DNA from: Oscillatoria sp. FACHB-1406
Lineage (GTDB): Bacteria; Cyanobacteriota; Cyanobacteriia; Cyanobacteriales; Spirulinaceae
DNA: 64,000 bases
Reading direction: 5' to 3'
NCBI RefSeq assembly: GCF_014698145.1
Contig: NZ_JACJSM010000028.1
Coordinates: 1 to 64,000 of the forward strand
This document shows, piece by piece, positions 29,539-38,031 of the stretch; within the stretch, counting starts at the first letter, position 1; each line of letters begins with the position of its first letter. The notes under the pieces were generated by a model, which was not told where the DNA came from, ran no database searches, and saw nothing but the letters and a program-made list of their open reading frames with translations. The position numbers were made by a program, and so were the translations under genes.

Positions 29539-30051
29539 GTGGTGGAACCGGCAGTAGGCAAGATGCGATTTGATTATCGATTTAAGAAAGGTAGCGATTT
29601 GGAGACGTTGGTGAATTACCTTAGCGCTCTGGACGATCTGTTGATTAAGGACGCGATAATGCAGTCGGCCCGTTCTTATTGGATGCCGCTGGCTCTTAAG
29701 CAGGCGGGAGTAACAGAGACGGAGTTGGTGGTTGCAGGAAACAATGCTGTAATCGATCTAATTCGGCAGGCGAAGGAGATTTGCTTGACGCTGGGAATAG
29801 ATTCAAGCCAGTTTGCTGGGTTATTGGGGGGAAGTCCCGCGCCGATGCCGACTTATTGGGGTGCAATGCCGGGGGGGGCAGTTTCTCAGGTTGTTCCGCC
29901 GTCGCCGAATGGGGAGGCATCATATAATGCTCCGCTGACGACAAACCCGCCCGATTCAGAGACTAAAAAGGATTCGGGGAGTTTAGAAAGGTGGAGTTAT
30001 AAGGGTTTGGGGCTGGAGAACTGGCCGGTAAATCCGGTGGAGGAAGAGTAG
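29539..30051 (+). CDS. Hypothetical protein upstream of a ParM-like gene
   Basis: 170 residues from a GTG at 29539; an ATG at 29563 is also possible. The N-terminal 95 residues are helical (FDYRFKKGSDLETLVNYLSA onward); the C-terminal 75 are Pro/Gly/Ser-rich and probably disordered. No family recognised. Lying between the 11-bp repeats and the ParM-like fragment, it may be the adaptor (ParR role) of a partition system, which is an inference from position. Confidence 0.55.
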   Translation: MVEPAVGKMRFDYRFKKGSDLETLVNYLSALDDLLIKDAIMQSARSYWMPLALKQAGVTETELVVAGNNAVIDLIRQAKEICLTLGIDSSQFAGLLGGSPAPMPTYWGAMPGGAVSQVVPPSPNGEASYNAPLTTNPPDSETKKDSGSLERWSYKGLGLENWPVNPVEEE

Positions 30052-30081
30052 GGTAAACGTTGTTGAAAAATTGGAGAAGGA

Positions 30082-30417
30082 TTGATGCCCAAGAAGAAGA
30101 AGCCGGATTTAGCGATCGCGGTCGATTTTGGCGGTTCGGGAACGAAGGTGTTTTACGCACTGCCGAGTAGCGGTAAGGTAGGTTCGTTCTTGATGCAGCC
30201 GGAGGTACCGGAGGTTCCTAAAAGCGCGATCTCGAATTTTGAGACGCGCAAGGTATTCAGTCCGATCGCGCCCGGAAAAAAGAAAATCACCGATGTCGTC
30301 GCTCGTCTGTCATTGCGCGATCGCCTTGATTTGGTGCATGGAAGCTCGCGTTGTGTACCGATACTGTCAAGCCATTCAACAACGAGATCGCCCGCGATCT
30401 CGTTGCCGGTCTTTTGA
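30082..30417 (+). pseudogene. Truncated ParM/actin-like ATPase joined to foreign sequence
   Basis: The first 54 codons after the ATG read as an actin-like ATPase start: basic KKKK tail, then IAVDFGGSGTKVFYAL, the phosphate-1 loop of ParM/StbA proteins, which push plasmids apart during segregation. From about 30238 the sequence switches to a fragment of the Rpn-type nuclease gene found at 30955, then to unrelated DNA, and stops at 30417. A working ParM needs about 300 more residues, so this copy is dead. Confidence 0.65.
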
Positions 30418-30622
30418 TACTTTTCCCAACGGCGCTCGTTCTCTTCAACAATCCAACCGCAATATTCTCTCTCTTCAAAAAGCAGCACCCTCCGCTGACA
30501 ACAACTCTTCAACCGGCTTCCCGCGCTGTAACTCCTGCCATTGCGCCTCAATCGGCTGATATTGGCAATAGGCTACCACAATGCGTAAATCAGTATCGAA
30601 ACTGGAAAAACGTTTTCAGTGT

Positions 30623-30679
30623 TGGGATCGTTGCGTTTAGATACCACAGTCTTTGTTATCGATTCTTACCTCATTATTT
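30623..30679 (-). pseudogene. Fragment of the ribbon-helix-helix gene pair
   Basis: About 57 bases match 32732-32788, the junction between the two small genes there (GGATCG, then GCGTTTAG, TACCAC, TCATTATTT in common). The rest of that pair is absent here. Confidence 0.5.
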
Positions 30680-30808
30680 CATACACTTCGATGGTCTTCG
30701 CGCTTCGCCACCCGATGCAGTAGAGTAATGGGACGAGCCGAGTTGAGTTGCGATGTATCGTTCAAACCGTTCGGATTCGAGTTTTGAAGCATCATCGGAG
30801 TGTTGAGC

Positions 30809-31273
30809 GTGACCGATCCCATCGACCATGACGCGATTTTTAAGGAGCTACTCTCAACCTTTTTCCTGGATTTTCTCGAACTGTTTGTGCCAAGCGTGCT
30901 GGAATATGCCGAACCGAGGGAGTTGAGCTTCGAGCCAACCGAGACGGTGCGAGAGGTCTTCAGTCCGATCGCGCCCGGAAAAAAGAAAATCGCCGATGTC
31001 GTCGCTCGTCTGTCGTTCCGCGATCGCCAAGCCTGTTTTTTAGTCCACCTCGAATCCTAATCGAGCGCCTACAGCGAAGAAGACTTTCGCTGGCGGATGT
31101 TTCACTATTTTGCGCGGCTGCACGAAAAATACCGCCTGCCCGTCTATCCCATTGCCCTGTTTACCTTTGACGAACCTTTTCAAGAACAAGAGAATCGGTA
31201 TGTCATGAGTTTTCCAGATCGCGAAGTCTTAGCCTTTAACTTTGTGGGCATTCAACTTGTTTTAACGAGGTAA
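30809..31273 (+). pseudogene. Broken Rpn-family (PD-(D/E)XK) nuclease gene
   Basis: 155 codons starting TDPIDHDAIFKELLSTFF, a typical head of cyanobacterial Rpn/YhgA-type recombination-promoting nucleases. An in-frame TAA at 31058-31060 replaces what is probably CAA after HLES. Beyond it the reading continues with strong family likeness: YSEEDFRWRMFHYFARLHEK, then LPVYPIALFTFDEP. The frame ends at 31273, well short of the usual length of about 300. It is inactive unless the stop is read through. Confidence 0.75.
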
Positions 31274-31347
31274 GCAAAAAGCAGCCCTTAAATTGGTAGA
31301 TGCCCCGGCTCGGCGGGGCTAACGATCTGACAGGAGAAGGCAGGTTG

Positions 31348-32004
31348 CTATGGTTTTTCGACCGGAGCAGACGCAGCCGAGGGACTGATTTGAGCGGGTA
31401 ACAGCGGCGCAGAACTGTTAGGCTGTCGCGCGACAAAGACGGCGAACAAACCGCTGCTACCCAGAACCGCCACGGCAATTGGCACGACGACAAACTGCAC
31501 CCACCATTTCACGTCTGGGGAATGGACAGAATGGTTAAAAGTCGCACCACGATTTTTCAGGTCGAGTTTGGCCTCGTCGCTGAGTCCGCTGCTGCCGTTG
31601 AAGTTTGCGCCTTGGACGTTGGCGTTGCTGAAGTTGGCATCGCGGAGTTCGGCACGGTTGAAGTCGGCACGACGCAAATCTGCACCTGTGAGGTCTGCAC
31701 CTGTGAGGTTGGCTCGACCGAGATCGGCTCCATTTAACTTGGCACCAGGCAGTTGAGCGCCGCACAACTTAGCCTCGGTTAAGTTTGCCCCGCAGAGTTG
31801 AACGTCTTGCAAGTTTGCACCTTTAAGTTGGGCGTGGTTCAAGTCGCTCCCGTTGAACAACATTCCTGCGAGGTCACGGTGGTTAAAGTCGCGGTTGCTT
31901 AAGTCTTGACCGCTGAAGTTTTGAGGAGGTTTTCCTGCTTCAGATAAGAGGGTAAACGACTCTGGATCGCCACTAGGGGCGACCGAATTGGGCTGAGAAA
32001 TCAT
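31348..32004 (-). CDS. Pentapeptide-repeat protein with C-terminal membrane anchor
   Basis: 218 residues. From about 28 to 140 the sequence repeats A(D/N)Lxx units (GADLGRANLTGADLTGADLR), which fold as a right-handed square beta-helix. A hydrophobic segment VQFVVVPIAVAVLGSSGLFA at about 168-188 would anchor it in the membrane, followed by a Pro/Ser/Ala-rich tail. Pentapeptide proteins include DNA mimics and scaffolds; the role here is unknown. Monocistronic. Confidence 0.85.
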   Translation of the reverse strand: MISQPNSVAPSGDPESFTLLSEAGKPPQNFSGQDLSNRDFNHRDLAGMLFNGSDLNHAQLKGANLQDVQLCGANLTEAKLCGAQLPGAKLNGADLGRANLTGADLTGADLRRADFNRAELRDANFSNANVQGANFNGSSGLSDEAKLDLKNRGATFNHSVHSPDVKWWVQFVVVPIAVAVLGSSGLFAVFVARQPNSSAPLLPAQISPSAASAPVEKP

Positions 32005-32076
32005 GGGTTTTGACTCCTATTACTCGTTTTTGATGACTTGGAACGAAGGAATACGAGTAGCAGTTACCTAGGAGTT

Positions 32077-32374
32077 CTGCGACAAACTAACTAGGATTCC
32101 GCCGTATCTCGTTAAAGCCTTTTGGTTCCAGGTCTAGGAAATTATAATCCATACCCAATATTATTGGTTCATTATTTTGACGAGGCATTTGAAATAACGT
32201 TATTTTTTTTGAACTTTAATGTTAAGAAAAATAAAGTAATGGCTTTTCTAGTGTTCAAGCACATAGTAAGAAGCTGTCCACAATCACAGTATGGACAGCT
32301 TCTTTATGTCTGGAGCGCCTCACAGAGCCTTTTTCTGTAAGTTGTGAGGCGGAATCCTAGTTAGTTTGTCGCAG
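32077..32374. mobile_element. MITE-like element with perfect 27-bp inverted repeats
   Basis: 32077-32103 (starting CTGCGACAAACTAAC) is the exact reverse complement of 32348-32374. The 298-bp element is AT-rich and has no gene. Inside is a 13-bp perfect hairpin at 32268-32304 (AAGAAGCTGTCCA and its complement). Perfect ends suggest recent movement or a parental IS elsewhere in the genome. Confidence 0.75.
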
Positions 32375-32473
32375 TTATCAATTTACACATTTAGCCAGAC
32401 AAATTCCGTAAAGTTTTGTAAATTTTCTCTCATAAAAATGTCACCTCTCTCTCGTCTAACTTGTAATCGCACG

Positions 32474-32530
32474 TGCGATCGCACATTTCCAACAACTCAT
32501 TTTCCGACAGAGCGAGAGAACGCGGTCAGG
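32474..32530 (-). pseudogene. Detached copy of the LEMCDRLF module
   Basis: Minus-strand reading LALSENELLEMCDR matches the C-terminal tails encoded at 33050 and 40360, but the upstream gene is missing and the ending is altered. It is a relic of a gene of that type. Confidence 0.5.
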
Positions 32531-32558
32531 CTTGCTCGTTGCCGTCATCTTCCTATGG

Positions 32559-32756
32559 TTAGCTGCTGCTAGTAGAAGGGGTTTTGCTGTCCCGCTCTTG
32601 GTCGATCTTCTCCAGCCACAAGGCAATGGCTCGTTCTAAGGCTTGACTTCGATCAGTTTCCTGCATTGTGCAACTCGCCTTGAATTTGAGTGCCAACTTC
32701 TTTGGCACATATCCACTAACTTGGGCGTACTGGGGATCGTCGCGTTTAGCTACCAC
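32559..32756 (-). CDS. Small ribbon-helix-helix-like protein
   Basis: 65 residues, MVAKRDDPQYAQVSGYVPKK then LALKFKASC and RSQALERAIALWLEKI. A short strand followed by two helices fits a CopG/Arc-type DNA-binding fold, used by antitoxins and plasmid copy or partition regulators. Its start overlaps the end of the upstream gene by 11 bases, so the two form one unit. Confidence 0.6.
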   Translation of the reverse strand: MVAKRDDPQYAQVSGYVPKKLALKFKASCTMQETDRSQALERAIALWLEKIDQERDSKTPSTSSS

Positions 32757-32940
32757 GGTCTTCTTTAGAGATTGTTACTTCATTATTTGTAGATGGCTGC
32801 TCCCGCTCCGTAATCGCTTTTTTAATCAACCGCGCCACGATATAGGAAACAGAGCGATCTTCTCCTTTGGCCCATTCCTCAAGCTTTTGTTTAACCTCAG
32901 ATTCGATGTAAGTGGTGACAACTTCTAATTTGGTCGGCAT
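32746..32940 (-). CDS. CopG-like ribbon-helix-helix protein
   Basis: About 64 residues from the ATG at 32940 (MPTKLEVVTTYIESEVKQKL), chosen because the strand-helix-helix begins there; an ATG at 32967 adds nine residues. The pattern VTTYIESEVKQKLEEWAK and SVSYIVARLIKKAI is a good CopG/Arc match. First gene of the overlapping pair. No toxin partner is seen. Confidence 0.7.
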   Translation of the reverse strand: MPTKLEVVTTYIESEVKQKLEEWAKGEDRSVSYIVARLIKKAITEREQPSTNNEVTISKEDRGS

Positions 32941-33030
32941 TTCCTGCCCTTGAACATCAGCGTTCATACCCAGTTTATCTCCATAACTGTTCGGGAGTTC
33001 GCGCTAAACTCTCCGCTTGATCGCATTGAG

Positions 33031-33342
33031 TTACGTTTTCTCGGAGAACAGGCGATCGCACATTTCCAACAACTCTTTTTCCGACAGGTCAAGAGAACGA
33101 GCAAGGGCGGCCATGTCTTTAATGGAGGGTATCTTTCCTCGAACTAACGCCTTAAGGAATTCAGCCGCAGTTGAATTGTCGTTTTGAGTTTTAGGAATTT
33201 CCCCAGCCGCTTTCGCTGTTTCGATGGCTTTTTCAATAACGTGATTGGCTAGGTTAGCCACTGGTCTTCCCTGGCTGTCTGCCCAGGCTTCTAAGTCCTT
33301 ATAGACTGAATCGGCCAAAGTCAGGTTTACTCTCTTGCTCAC
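33031..33342 (-). CDS. Ribbon-helix-helix protein with LEMCDRLF tail module
   Basis: About 103 residues from the GTG at 33342 (MSKRVNLTLADSVYKDLEAW); a GTG at 33357 is also possible. Residues 1-45 are an RHH DNA-binding domain. The last 40 residues (KALVRGKIPSIKDMAALARS, then LDLSEKELLEMCDRLFSEKT) recur almost unchanged at the end of the HTH-pentapeptide protein encoded at 40351. The same tail on two different DNA-binding proteins suggests a shared partner-binding or degradation module. Confidence 0.72.
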   Translation of the reverse strand: MSKRVNLTLADSVYKDLEAWADSQGRPVANLANHVIEKAIETAKAAGEIPKTQNDNSTAAEFLKALVRGKIPSIKDMAALARSLDLSEKELLEMCDRLFSEKT

Positions 33343-33632
33343 ATTACCTGCGTACACGGGGTATCAACTCAATCCTACAGGTTTATAGCGGTCAAGGGTG
33401 TAAAAGTAACTCCGAGTAACTTAATTGCTCTGCCCGTGCTATATTAGTTACTGCAAGTAACTTTTCTGGATGCAACCATCGGCAAAAGAAGCCCGAACCA
33501 TCCGAAACTGCTGCGTTACAGCCCGAAACAATCCCCCCGAAAGGCGGGATTTTTCTAAACCCCCAACCGTTCGGGAGTACGCGCCCACCGCGCCATCCCT
33601 CCAACGTTCGACTCTTCAACCCCTGAAGACCG

Positions 33633-33956
33633 ATGGACATCCTCATCGACAGCCAACACGGGCAGCTATTCCCCCGGCACGTCGCCCAAAAAATCCTGAA
33701 AGTGCATCATCGCGGCACTTGGCGCACTCACCTGCGCGCCATCGGCCTCAACCCCGACAGCAACCCGCAACTGTCCTGGGGCGACATCAAAAACCTGCTC
33801 GCCCTGCAACTGTTTCTGCGAGCCAGATACGGCGTGCATTCCATCCATCAGTTCTCCTGCATCTTCCGCGAAGGACTGATGGAAGCCGCCCTAACCCGAT
33901 TCAAAATCGACCTAGACACCGAATTTCGGAGACTCCAACATGACTACTACCAATAG
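33633..33956 (+). CDS. Hypothetical protein, plasmid-type
   Basis: 107 residues, MDILIDSQHGQLFPRHVAQK onward. Helical and basic, with SWGDIKNLLALQLFLRARYG in the middle, reminiscent of a small DNA-binding fold, but no family recognised. Overlaps the next gene by 17 bases, so they are co-translated. The strong C-rich codon bias matches the downstream operon. Confidence 0.6.
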   Translation: MDILIDSQHGQLFPRHVAQKILKVHHRGTWRTHLRAIGLNPDSNPQLSWGDIKNLLALQLFLRARYGVHSIHQFSCIFREGLMEAALTRFKIDLDTEFRRLQHDYYQ

Positions 33957-34380
33957 CGACAGACTCAACGAAATCCTCAACGAACCCCCCGCCCCCAACG
34001 GCAGCAAACCCAAAAAGAAGACGAGCGACCCCGCGCCATCGCACGGCGCAAGGGAACGCGCGAGCAACAAATCCACCAAAGCTCGCGGACAAAGCGCCGG
34101 AGAAGCCCAAATCGGACAACTCGCCCAACGCAACCGCCAAGTCGCCGACAAAATCACCCAACTCAACGCCAAACAAACCGCCGCCTTCATCGTTCAAGAC
34201 TACGTTGACGGCACATTCATGCAAAAAACCCTCGACGAACTCGACCTCATGCTCGAAGGCTTCCAGAGCGCCTTTGAAGACGGACTGCTGACCTTGGAGG
34301 CCGGTGAAGAACCCGACCCTTTGGAATTGCCTTCTGCCTGTTCCTCTTTGCCGGAAAGCGAGACAGCAGCCCTTTACTGA
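33940..34380 (+). CDS. Hypothetical protein
   Basis: 146 residues. The N-terminal 55 are low-complexity and basic (PNGSKPKKKTSDPAPSHGAR); the rest is helical (IGQLAQRNRQVADKITQLNA, then DGTFMQKTLDELDLMLEGFQ), acidic at the end. No motif recognised. Second gene of the overlapping pair. A large antisense frame covers it but is its shadow. Confidence 0.55.
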   Translation: MTTTNSDRLNEILNEPPAPNGSKPKKKTSDPAPSHGARERASNKSTKARGQSAGEAQIGQLAQRNRQVADKITQLNAKQTAAFIVQDYVDGTFMQKTLDELDLMLEGFQSAFEDGLLTLEAGEEPDPLELPSACSSLPESETAALY

Positions 34381-34391
34381 AGAGATTCTTG

Positions 34392-34514
34392 ATGATGCAC
34401 CTGCTCCGACAACTCGCGAGAGCCGCCTTGAATGCCTTCCGAAACAGTGCCGCACCGAGCCTCGAATCTGAATTCGACCCCGAAGTGGTAACGCTGTTGG
34501 TGCGAGTCGCCTAA
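34392..34514 (+). CDS. Possible 40-residue protein
   Basis: Starts at tandem ATGs just after the preceding stop: MMHLLRQLARAALNAFRNSA, ending EVVTLLVRVA. Composition and frame are protein-like and a GAAGAG stands upstream. It may close the small operon. Confidence 0.3.
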   Translation: MMHLLRQLARAALNAFRNSAAPSLESEFDPEVVTLLVRVA

Positions 34515-34596
34515 CAAAAAAAGCAGACTAAGTTTGCCGCTTAGCACTGCTCCAACTTAAAAAAACTTCTTCGCTAACTATGCCACAAAACGAGCG

Positions 34597-34840
34597 GCGA
34601 GGGGGTGAGAGGGCGAGGGGGCGAGGGGGCGAGGGGGTGAGAGGGTGAGAGGGTGAGGGGGCGAGAGGGTGAGGGGGCGAGAGGGTGAGAGGGTGAGGGG
34701 GCGATTTTTTCTCAGTCTCCCCGTCTCCCAGTCTCCCCGTCTCCCAGTCTCCCCGTCTCCCACTCTCCCAGTCCCCAAGTCTCCCCCTCTCCCCGTCTCC
34801 CAAGTCTCCCCCTCCCCAAGTCTCCCAAGTCTCCCAAAAA
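34597..34840. repeat. G-rich and C-rich heptamer repeat block
   Basis: About 100 bases of GAGGGGGCGAGAGGGTGAG-type units, then about 120 bases of GTCTCCCAGTCTCCCC-type units. The halves are roughly complementary, so the block can fold as a long imperfect hairpin. Confidence 0.8.
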
Positions 34841-35224
34841 TCAAAGCAGCCATTGCTCGGGTTGGTTAATCATTTTGACCAAGCTTCCCAGGATGTGATT
34901 GTAGGTTCCATAAAGCTCCCTGCCGGTATTGAGTTCTAAATACCCGCATTTAACCGCAAACTTCAGCCACACCTGAACCTCTGCGGCTTCAGCCTCAGAA
35001 TCGCTCAATTTAGCGACGAATGCTGCTTTATATCGGCGCTTTCGCCAAGCTTCGGCGAGATTGGCGCAGACAGAACGGGAACAACGGCGAATTTGGTCTG
35101 TTAAGGAATATCGCTCTTCGAGGGGAAACCGCTTTGACAACTCAAAAATTGCCATAGCCGCCTCGAAAGCTCTCTGATAAACCTCCAAATCTTCGTGAGT
35201 TCTGACCCTCTTCTTCTCCACCAT
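34841..35224 (-). CDS. Four-helix-bundle protein (S23/IVP family)
   Basis: 127 residues. The family motif is clear: THEDLEVYQRAFEAAMAIFE, then FPLEERYSLTDQIRRCSRSV, ANLAEAW and a long helix to YGTYNHILGSLVKMINQ. These proteins form homopentameric four-helix bundles; they occur in 23S intervening sequences and as free genes in many bacteria, with no settled function. The stop lies at the edge of the heptamer block. Confidence 0.88.
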   Translation of the reverse strand: MVEKKRVRTHEDLEVYQRAFEAAMAIFELSKRFPLEERYSLTDQIRRCSRSVCANLAEAWRKRRYKAAFVAKLSDSEAEAAEVQVWLKFAVKCGYLELNTGRELYGTYNHILGSLVKMINQPEQWLL

Positions 35225-35315
35225 CCCTCAACGACTCAACTTAGCTCTCTTCCCTCAAGAGTAAGCCATCCCCCCCTCTCCCCCTCTCCCCCTCTCCCCA
35301 TCTCCCCCTCTCCCT

Positions 35316-36188
35316 ATGACTCCTGTATCAGAATCCGCTAAGGCGCGACGTTCTTGGCAATTACAAGCCTGGGACTATTGCTGCACTCATCCCTGGACGT
35401 GGAAACTCGCTGCCAGCATTAGTTTGGGTGCAGTAACCCTCGGCGGAACTATTGTTGCCACGCTAATTGTCACCCGCGCTCCGACAACCGATCGCGTTAC
35501 GGTTCCCATCTCCCGCCCGAAAACCCCAGAACGCGACCTCACCTGGCTCGCCGACCTCAATTACTGCGCCCCGGAAAGCGGCCGCACGATGCAAGATTGC
35601 CTGACTCAAATTCGCCTCTGGCTCGACTACGCCCGAGAAATTGTCGCTGGCGAAGAAGCCTTGCGATATCGCGCCAAAGCGTCCCAATTCATGAGCCTCG
35701 GAACGGCTCGAGCCTGCTTCCAAAAGCCGCAACTGGTGTGCCTGGGGAGTTTTGCTCGAAATATTAACCGCGACTTGGAAAAGGCTTATACCTTGCCCGA
35801 GAGCGATCGCAACGCCGCCATCATCGGCGCGATTAGCCAGTACCAAGCCCTAGTTGACGCGCGCCTCGGTTCCCCGAAAACCGCCCCCGCACCCAGCCGA
35901 GGCATTATCCTGCGAATTTTTGAGAAAGCCGAAAGCGACATCGCACTCTACTTAGGGACTGACCCCACCAGTAACACTGCCCTAGACAACCTGGGCGAAT
36001 TCTACGAATACAACAGCGACCTGCCTACACCGAAACCCTCACCCCCTACCCCCCCGGTCACTGAGCGCAGTCGAAGCGCCATCTCCCCCTCACCCCCTCT
36101 TCCAGTCCCCCCGTCCCCTCCTCGCCCCCTCTCCCAGTCACCCTCTCCCACTCCCCAACCCATCCCCCCACCTCCAGGACGAAGATGA
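35316..36188 (+). CDS. Membrane-anchored hypothetical protein, first of a four-gene operon
   Basis: 290 residues. A hydrophobic stretch at about 33-54 (AASISLGAVTLGGTIVATLI) gives one membrane span with a short cytoplasmic N-terminus. The middle part has five Cys residues (YCAPESGRTMQDCL, ARACFQKPQLVC) and is helical. The last 55 residues are a Pro/Ser tail produced by C-rich heptamers. The stop overlaps the next start (ATGA). Could be part of an envelope or transfer apparatus; no family recognised. Confidence 0.6.
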   Translation: MTPVSESAKARRSWQLQAWDYCCTHPWTWKLAASISLGAVTLGGTIVATLIVTRAPTTDRVTVPISRPKTPERDLTWLADLNYCAPESGRTMQDCLTQIRLWLDYAREIVAGEEALRYRAKASQFMSLGTARACFQKPQLVCLGSFARNINRDLEKAYTLPESDRNAAIIGAISQYQALVDARLGSPKTAPAPSRGIILRIFEKAESDIALYLGTDPTSNTALDNLGEFYEYNSDLPTPKPSPPTPPVTERSRSAISPSPPLPVPPSPPRPLSQSPSPTPQPIPPPPGRR

Positions 36189-37708
36189 ACACCACACTCC
36201 TCAAAAAACTCAGCATCGGCGGCGGCTACGGACTGGCGCTCCTCTGCTGCCTCCTGGCTTTTCCCAGCTATAAAGCGCAGACCGAAGAAACCATTTCTCA
36301 AACCCTAGATTCTGTAGACCGCGCTCTCAATGACCCGAACGCGCCCGCCGAAATCGCGATCGCTGCCTCCCCCGCCCGATATCCCCTAGCTGGATTTCTG
36401 GTGCGAGCTTCCGTAGGGTTTGCCCTGCTTGGGACGGGCGGCACAGTCTGGACTCTTTTTGGCAAAGCGGAACAGCACCAACCCACACCGCCCTTCCTCC
36501 TCCCTCCCGCTGCTAGCAATTCCGCACCCTCGCTCCCCTATCCCCTCTCCTCGTCTCCCACTCCCCCCGTCTCCCCCTCACCCCATCACCCCATCACCCC
36601 CACTCCCACTAAATACGGGGACTTCGAGCAGCGCCGAGCGCACCTGTTTCAATCCCTCGCCAATTCCCCGCAGGCTTGGATTCTGCAATTGTTGGAAGCC
36701 ACACCCGTTCTGATTTGGGGCGAACAGCAGTCGGGCAAAACCGAACTGGCGCAAATTATTGCCCTGCTGAGAATGGTTTTCCTCTTCCATGCGGTCGAAG
36801 TGGCCGACCCCCACGGGCATATCAATGAATGGTTGCCTTGCTTTCCGGTGTTTGGGAGCGAATTTGACTACGACGCGATCGACGCTCGCCTGGTCGCCTA
36901 CCGGGAGCGCCTCAAATCCAGTCCCCACGCCAAACAGCCCATCACCACGATTTGGGACGAGTTCACCCAATACGCCGAAAACTGTACCTGTCAAAAGACC
37001 AAAGAATTCGACTTTATCAAGTCCATCATTGCCGAAAGCCAGAAAAAGGACGAATTCCCCATCGCTATCTCCCACGGACGCACTCAGACAGCTAAAGGCG
37101 GCACGACGGGAACCGACGAGATGTTCGAGAACGGATTTATTCAAATTCACCTGCTGGCCCAGCGGAACGCCACCGGACGGGCGATGCCTTCGGGTCGCGG
37201 GTTCCTGAAAGGACTGACTAAGGATGCCAACGGCAAACCCGAGCAAATCGCGATCGCGCTTCCTTCCTGGCTGAGGGCTGCCGCTTTGTACCAATACTTC
37301 CCTGAAATCAATAATCCCGCCCTCTCAACGCTTCCAGAACGCGCCCCGCAAAGCGGCTCCCTTCGGGATCGCCCCTTCCCCTCCCCAAGCGCCGCTTCCT
37401 CTGCTACCCCCAGCTATGCCAATCTCGCCCAACACCTCGACAACCTAATGGATTCCGAAACCATTGCCCCGCATCTGGCAGCCATTCTCAAATTCGCTCT
37501 GGTGCAAGGCGAACCCGTCAAAGCGCGGGACATTCAACGCGCTTCGGCGACAGCCCACCCGGATTTAGATGCCGAAACCATCCGCCTCCTGCGGTCTTTA
37601 AAAGCCGATGTCATCCAAAGTGCTTTTCAAGAACTGGCGGCTTTGGGCAAAGGGCATTGCCAGGAAGAAGGAAGCAGTTTGTTGTTTGTCCCGGGGCGAG
37701 AAGAATGA
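36185..37708 (+). CDS. Membrane-anchored P-loop ATPase
   Basis: 507 residues. Two hydrophobic segments (about 11-28 and 70-92) are followed by a Pro-rich linker from C-rich heptamers, then a cytoplasmic ATPase. Walker A GEQQSGKT is at 179-186; the acidic ITTIWDEFTQYAENC probably holds Walker B. Further on, ISHGRTQTAKGG and the basic GRAMPSGRGFLKGL look like sensor or arginine elements. Two N-terminal spans plus a RecA-like domain is the layout of TraD/VirD4 coupling proteins, which would fit the nearby relaxase, but the match is by layout only. Confidence 0.65.
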   Translation: MNTTLLKKLSIGGGYGLALLCCLLAFPSYKAQTEETISQTLDSVDRALNDPNAPAEIAIAASPARYPLAGFLVRASVGFALLGTGGTVWTLFGKAEQHQPTPPFLLPPAASNSAPSLPYPLSSSPTPPVSPSPHHPITPTPTKYGDFEQRRAHLFQSLANSPQAWILQLLEATPVLIWGEQQSGKTELAQIIALLRMVFLFHAVEVADPHGHINEWLPCFPVFGSEFDYDAIDARLVAYRERLKSSPHAKQPITTIWDEFTQYAENCTCQKTKEFDFIKSIIAESQKKDEFPIAISHGRTQTAKGGTTGTDEMFENGFIQIHLLAQRNATGRAMPSGRGFLKGLTKDANGKPEQIAIALPSWLRAAALYQYFPEINNPALSTLPERAPQSGSLRDRPFPSPSAASSATPSYANLAQHLDNLMDSETIAPHLAAILKFALVQGEPVKARDIQRASATAHPDLDAETIRLLRSLKADVIQSAFQELAALGKGHCQEEGSSLLFVPGREE

Positions 37709-38031
37709 AGATTTTTGCGGTTTTGGACGGCTCAAACCCTTGTCCGCTCGTTTTGGACTTCAACGTTCGGACGCACCTGGGACAGCGAAGGCGGATTCGT
37801 CTCGGACAGCCCGATCCGTTCTCGCGCTCAATCCCTGGTTTTGCCATCGTCCGCACCATTCATCCGGCATCGTACCCGTTCCAAGCGGTATGCGATCGGG
37901 GCAGCACCGATCCGATGTCCTGGGGGCAACCCCAAAACAGAGCGCCGCTAACACCCTCCGTTGCGGCGGCAATCCGTCCCCTTACCGATGCCAAACGTAA
38001 CTTCAATCAGGAGCAACTGACTTATGGCTAA
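37705..38031 (+). CDS. Small hypothetical protein in the ATPase operon
   Basis: 108 residues from the ATG overlapping the upstream stop (ATGA); a longer in-frame reading begins inside that gene. Starts MKIFAVLDGSNPCPLVLDFN. Beta-rich beginning, then Pro/Arg-rich. Overlaps the next gene by 8 bases. No family recognised; coupling implies it works with its neighbours. Confidence 0.6.
   Translation: MKIFAVLDGSNPCPLVLDFNVRTHLGQRRRIRLGQPDPFSRSIPGFAIVRTIHPASYPFQAVCDRGSTDPMSWGQPQNRAPLTPSVAAAIRPLTDAKRNFNQEQLTYG

Noticed and set aside
33392-33646. 84-residue minus-strand frame between the RHH gene and 33633
   Set aside because: Low-complexity, no ribosome site, and it overlaps the start region of the plus-strand gene.
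33901-34455. 184-residue antisense frame
   Set aside because: It lies opposite two better supported genes and its Gly/Ala/Phe composition is typical of a shadow of C-rich coding sequence.
34528-34853. Two minus-strand Pro/Ser-rich frames
   Set aside because: They are translations of the heptamer block.
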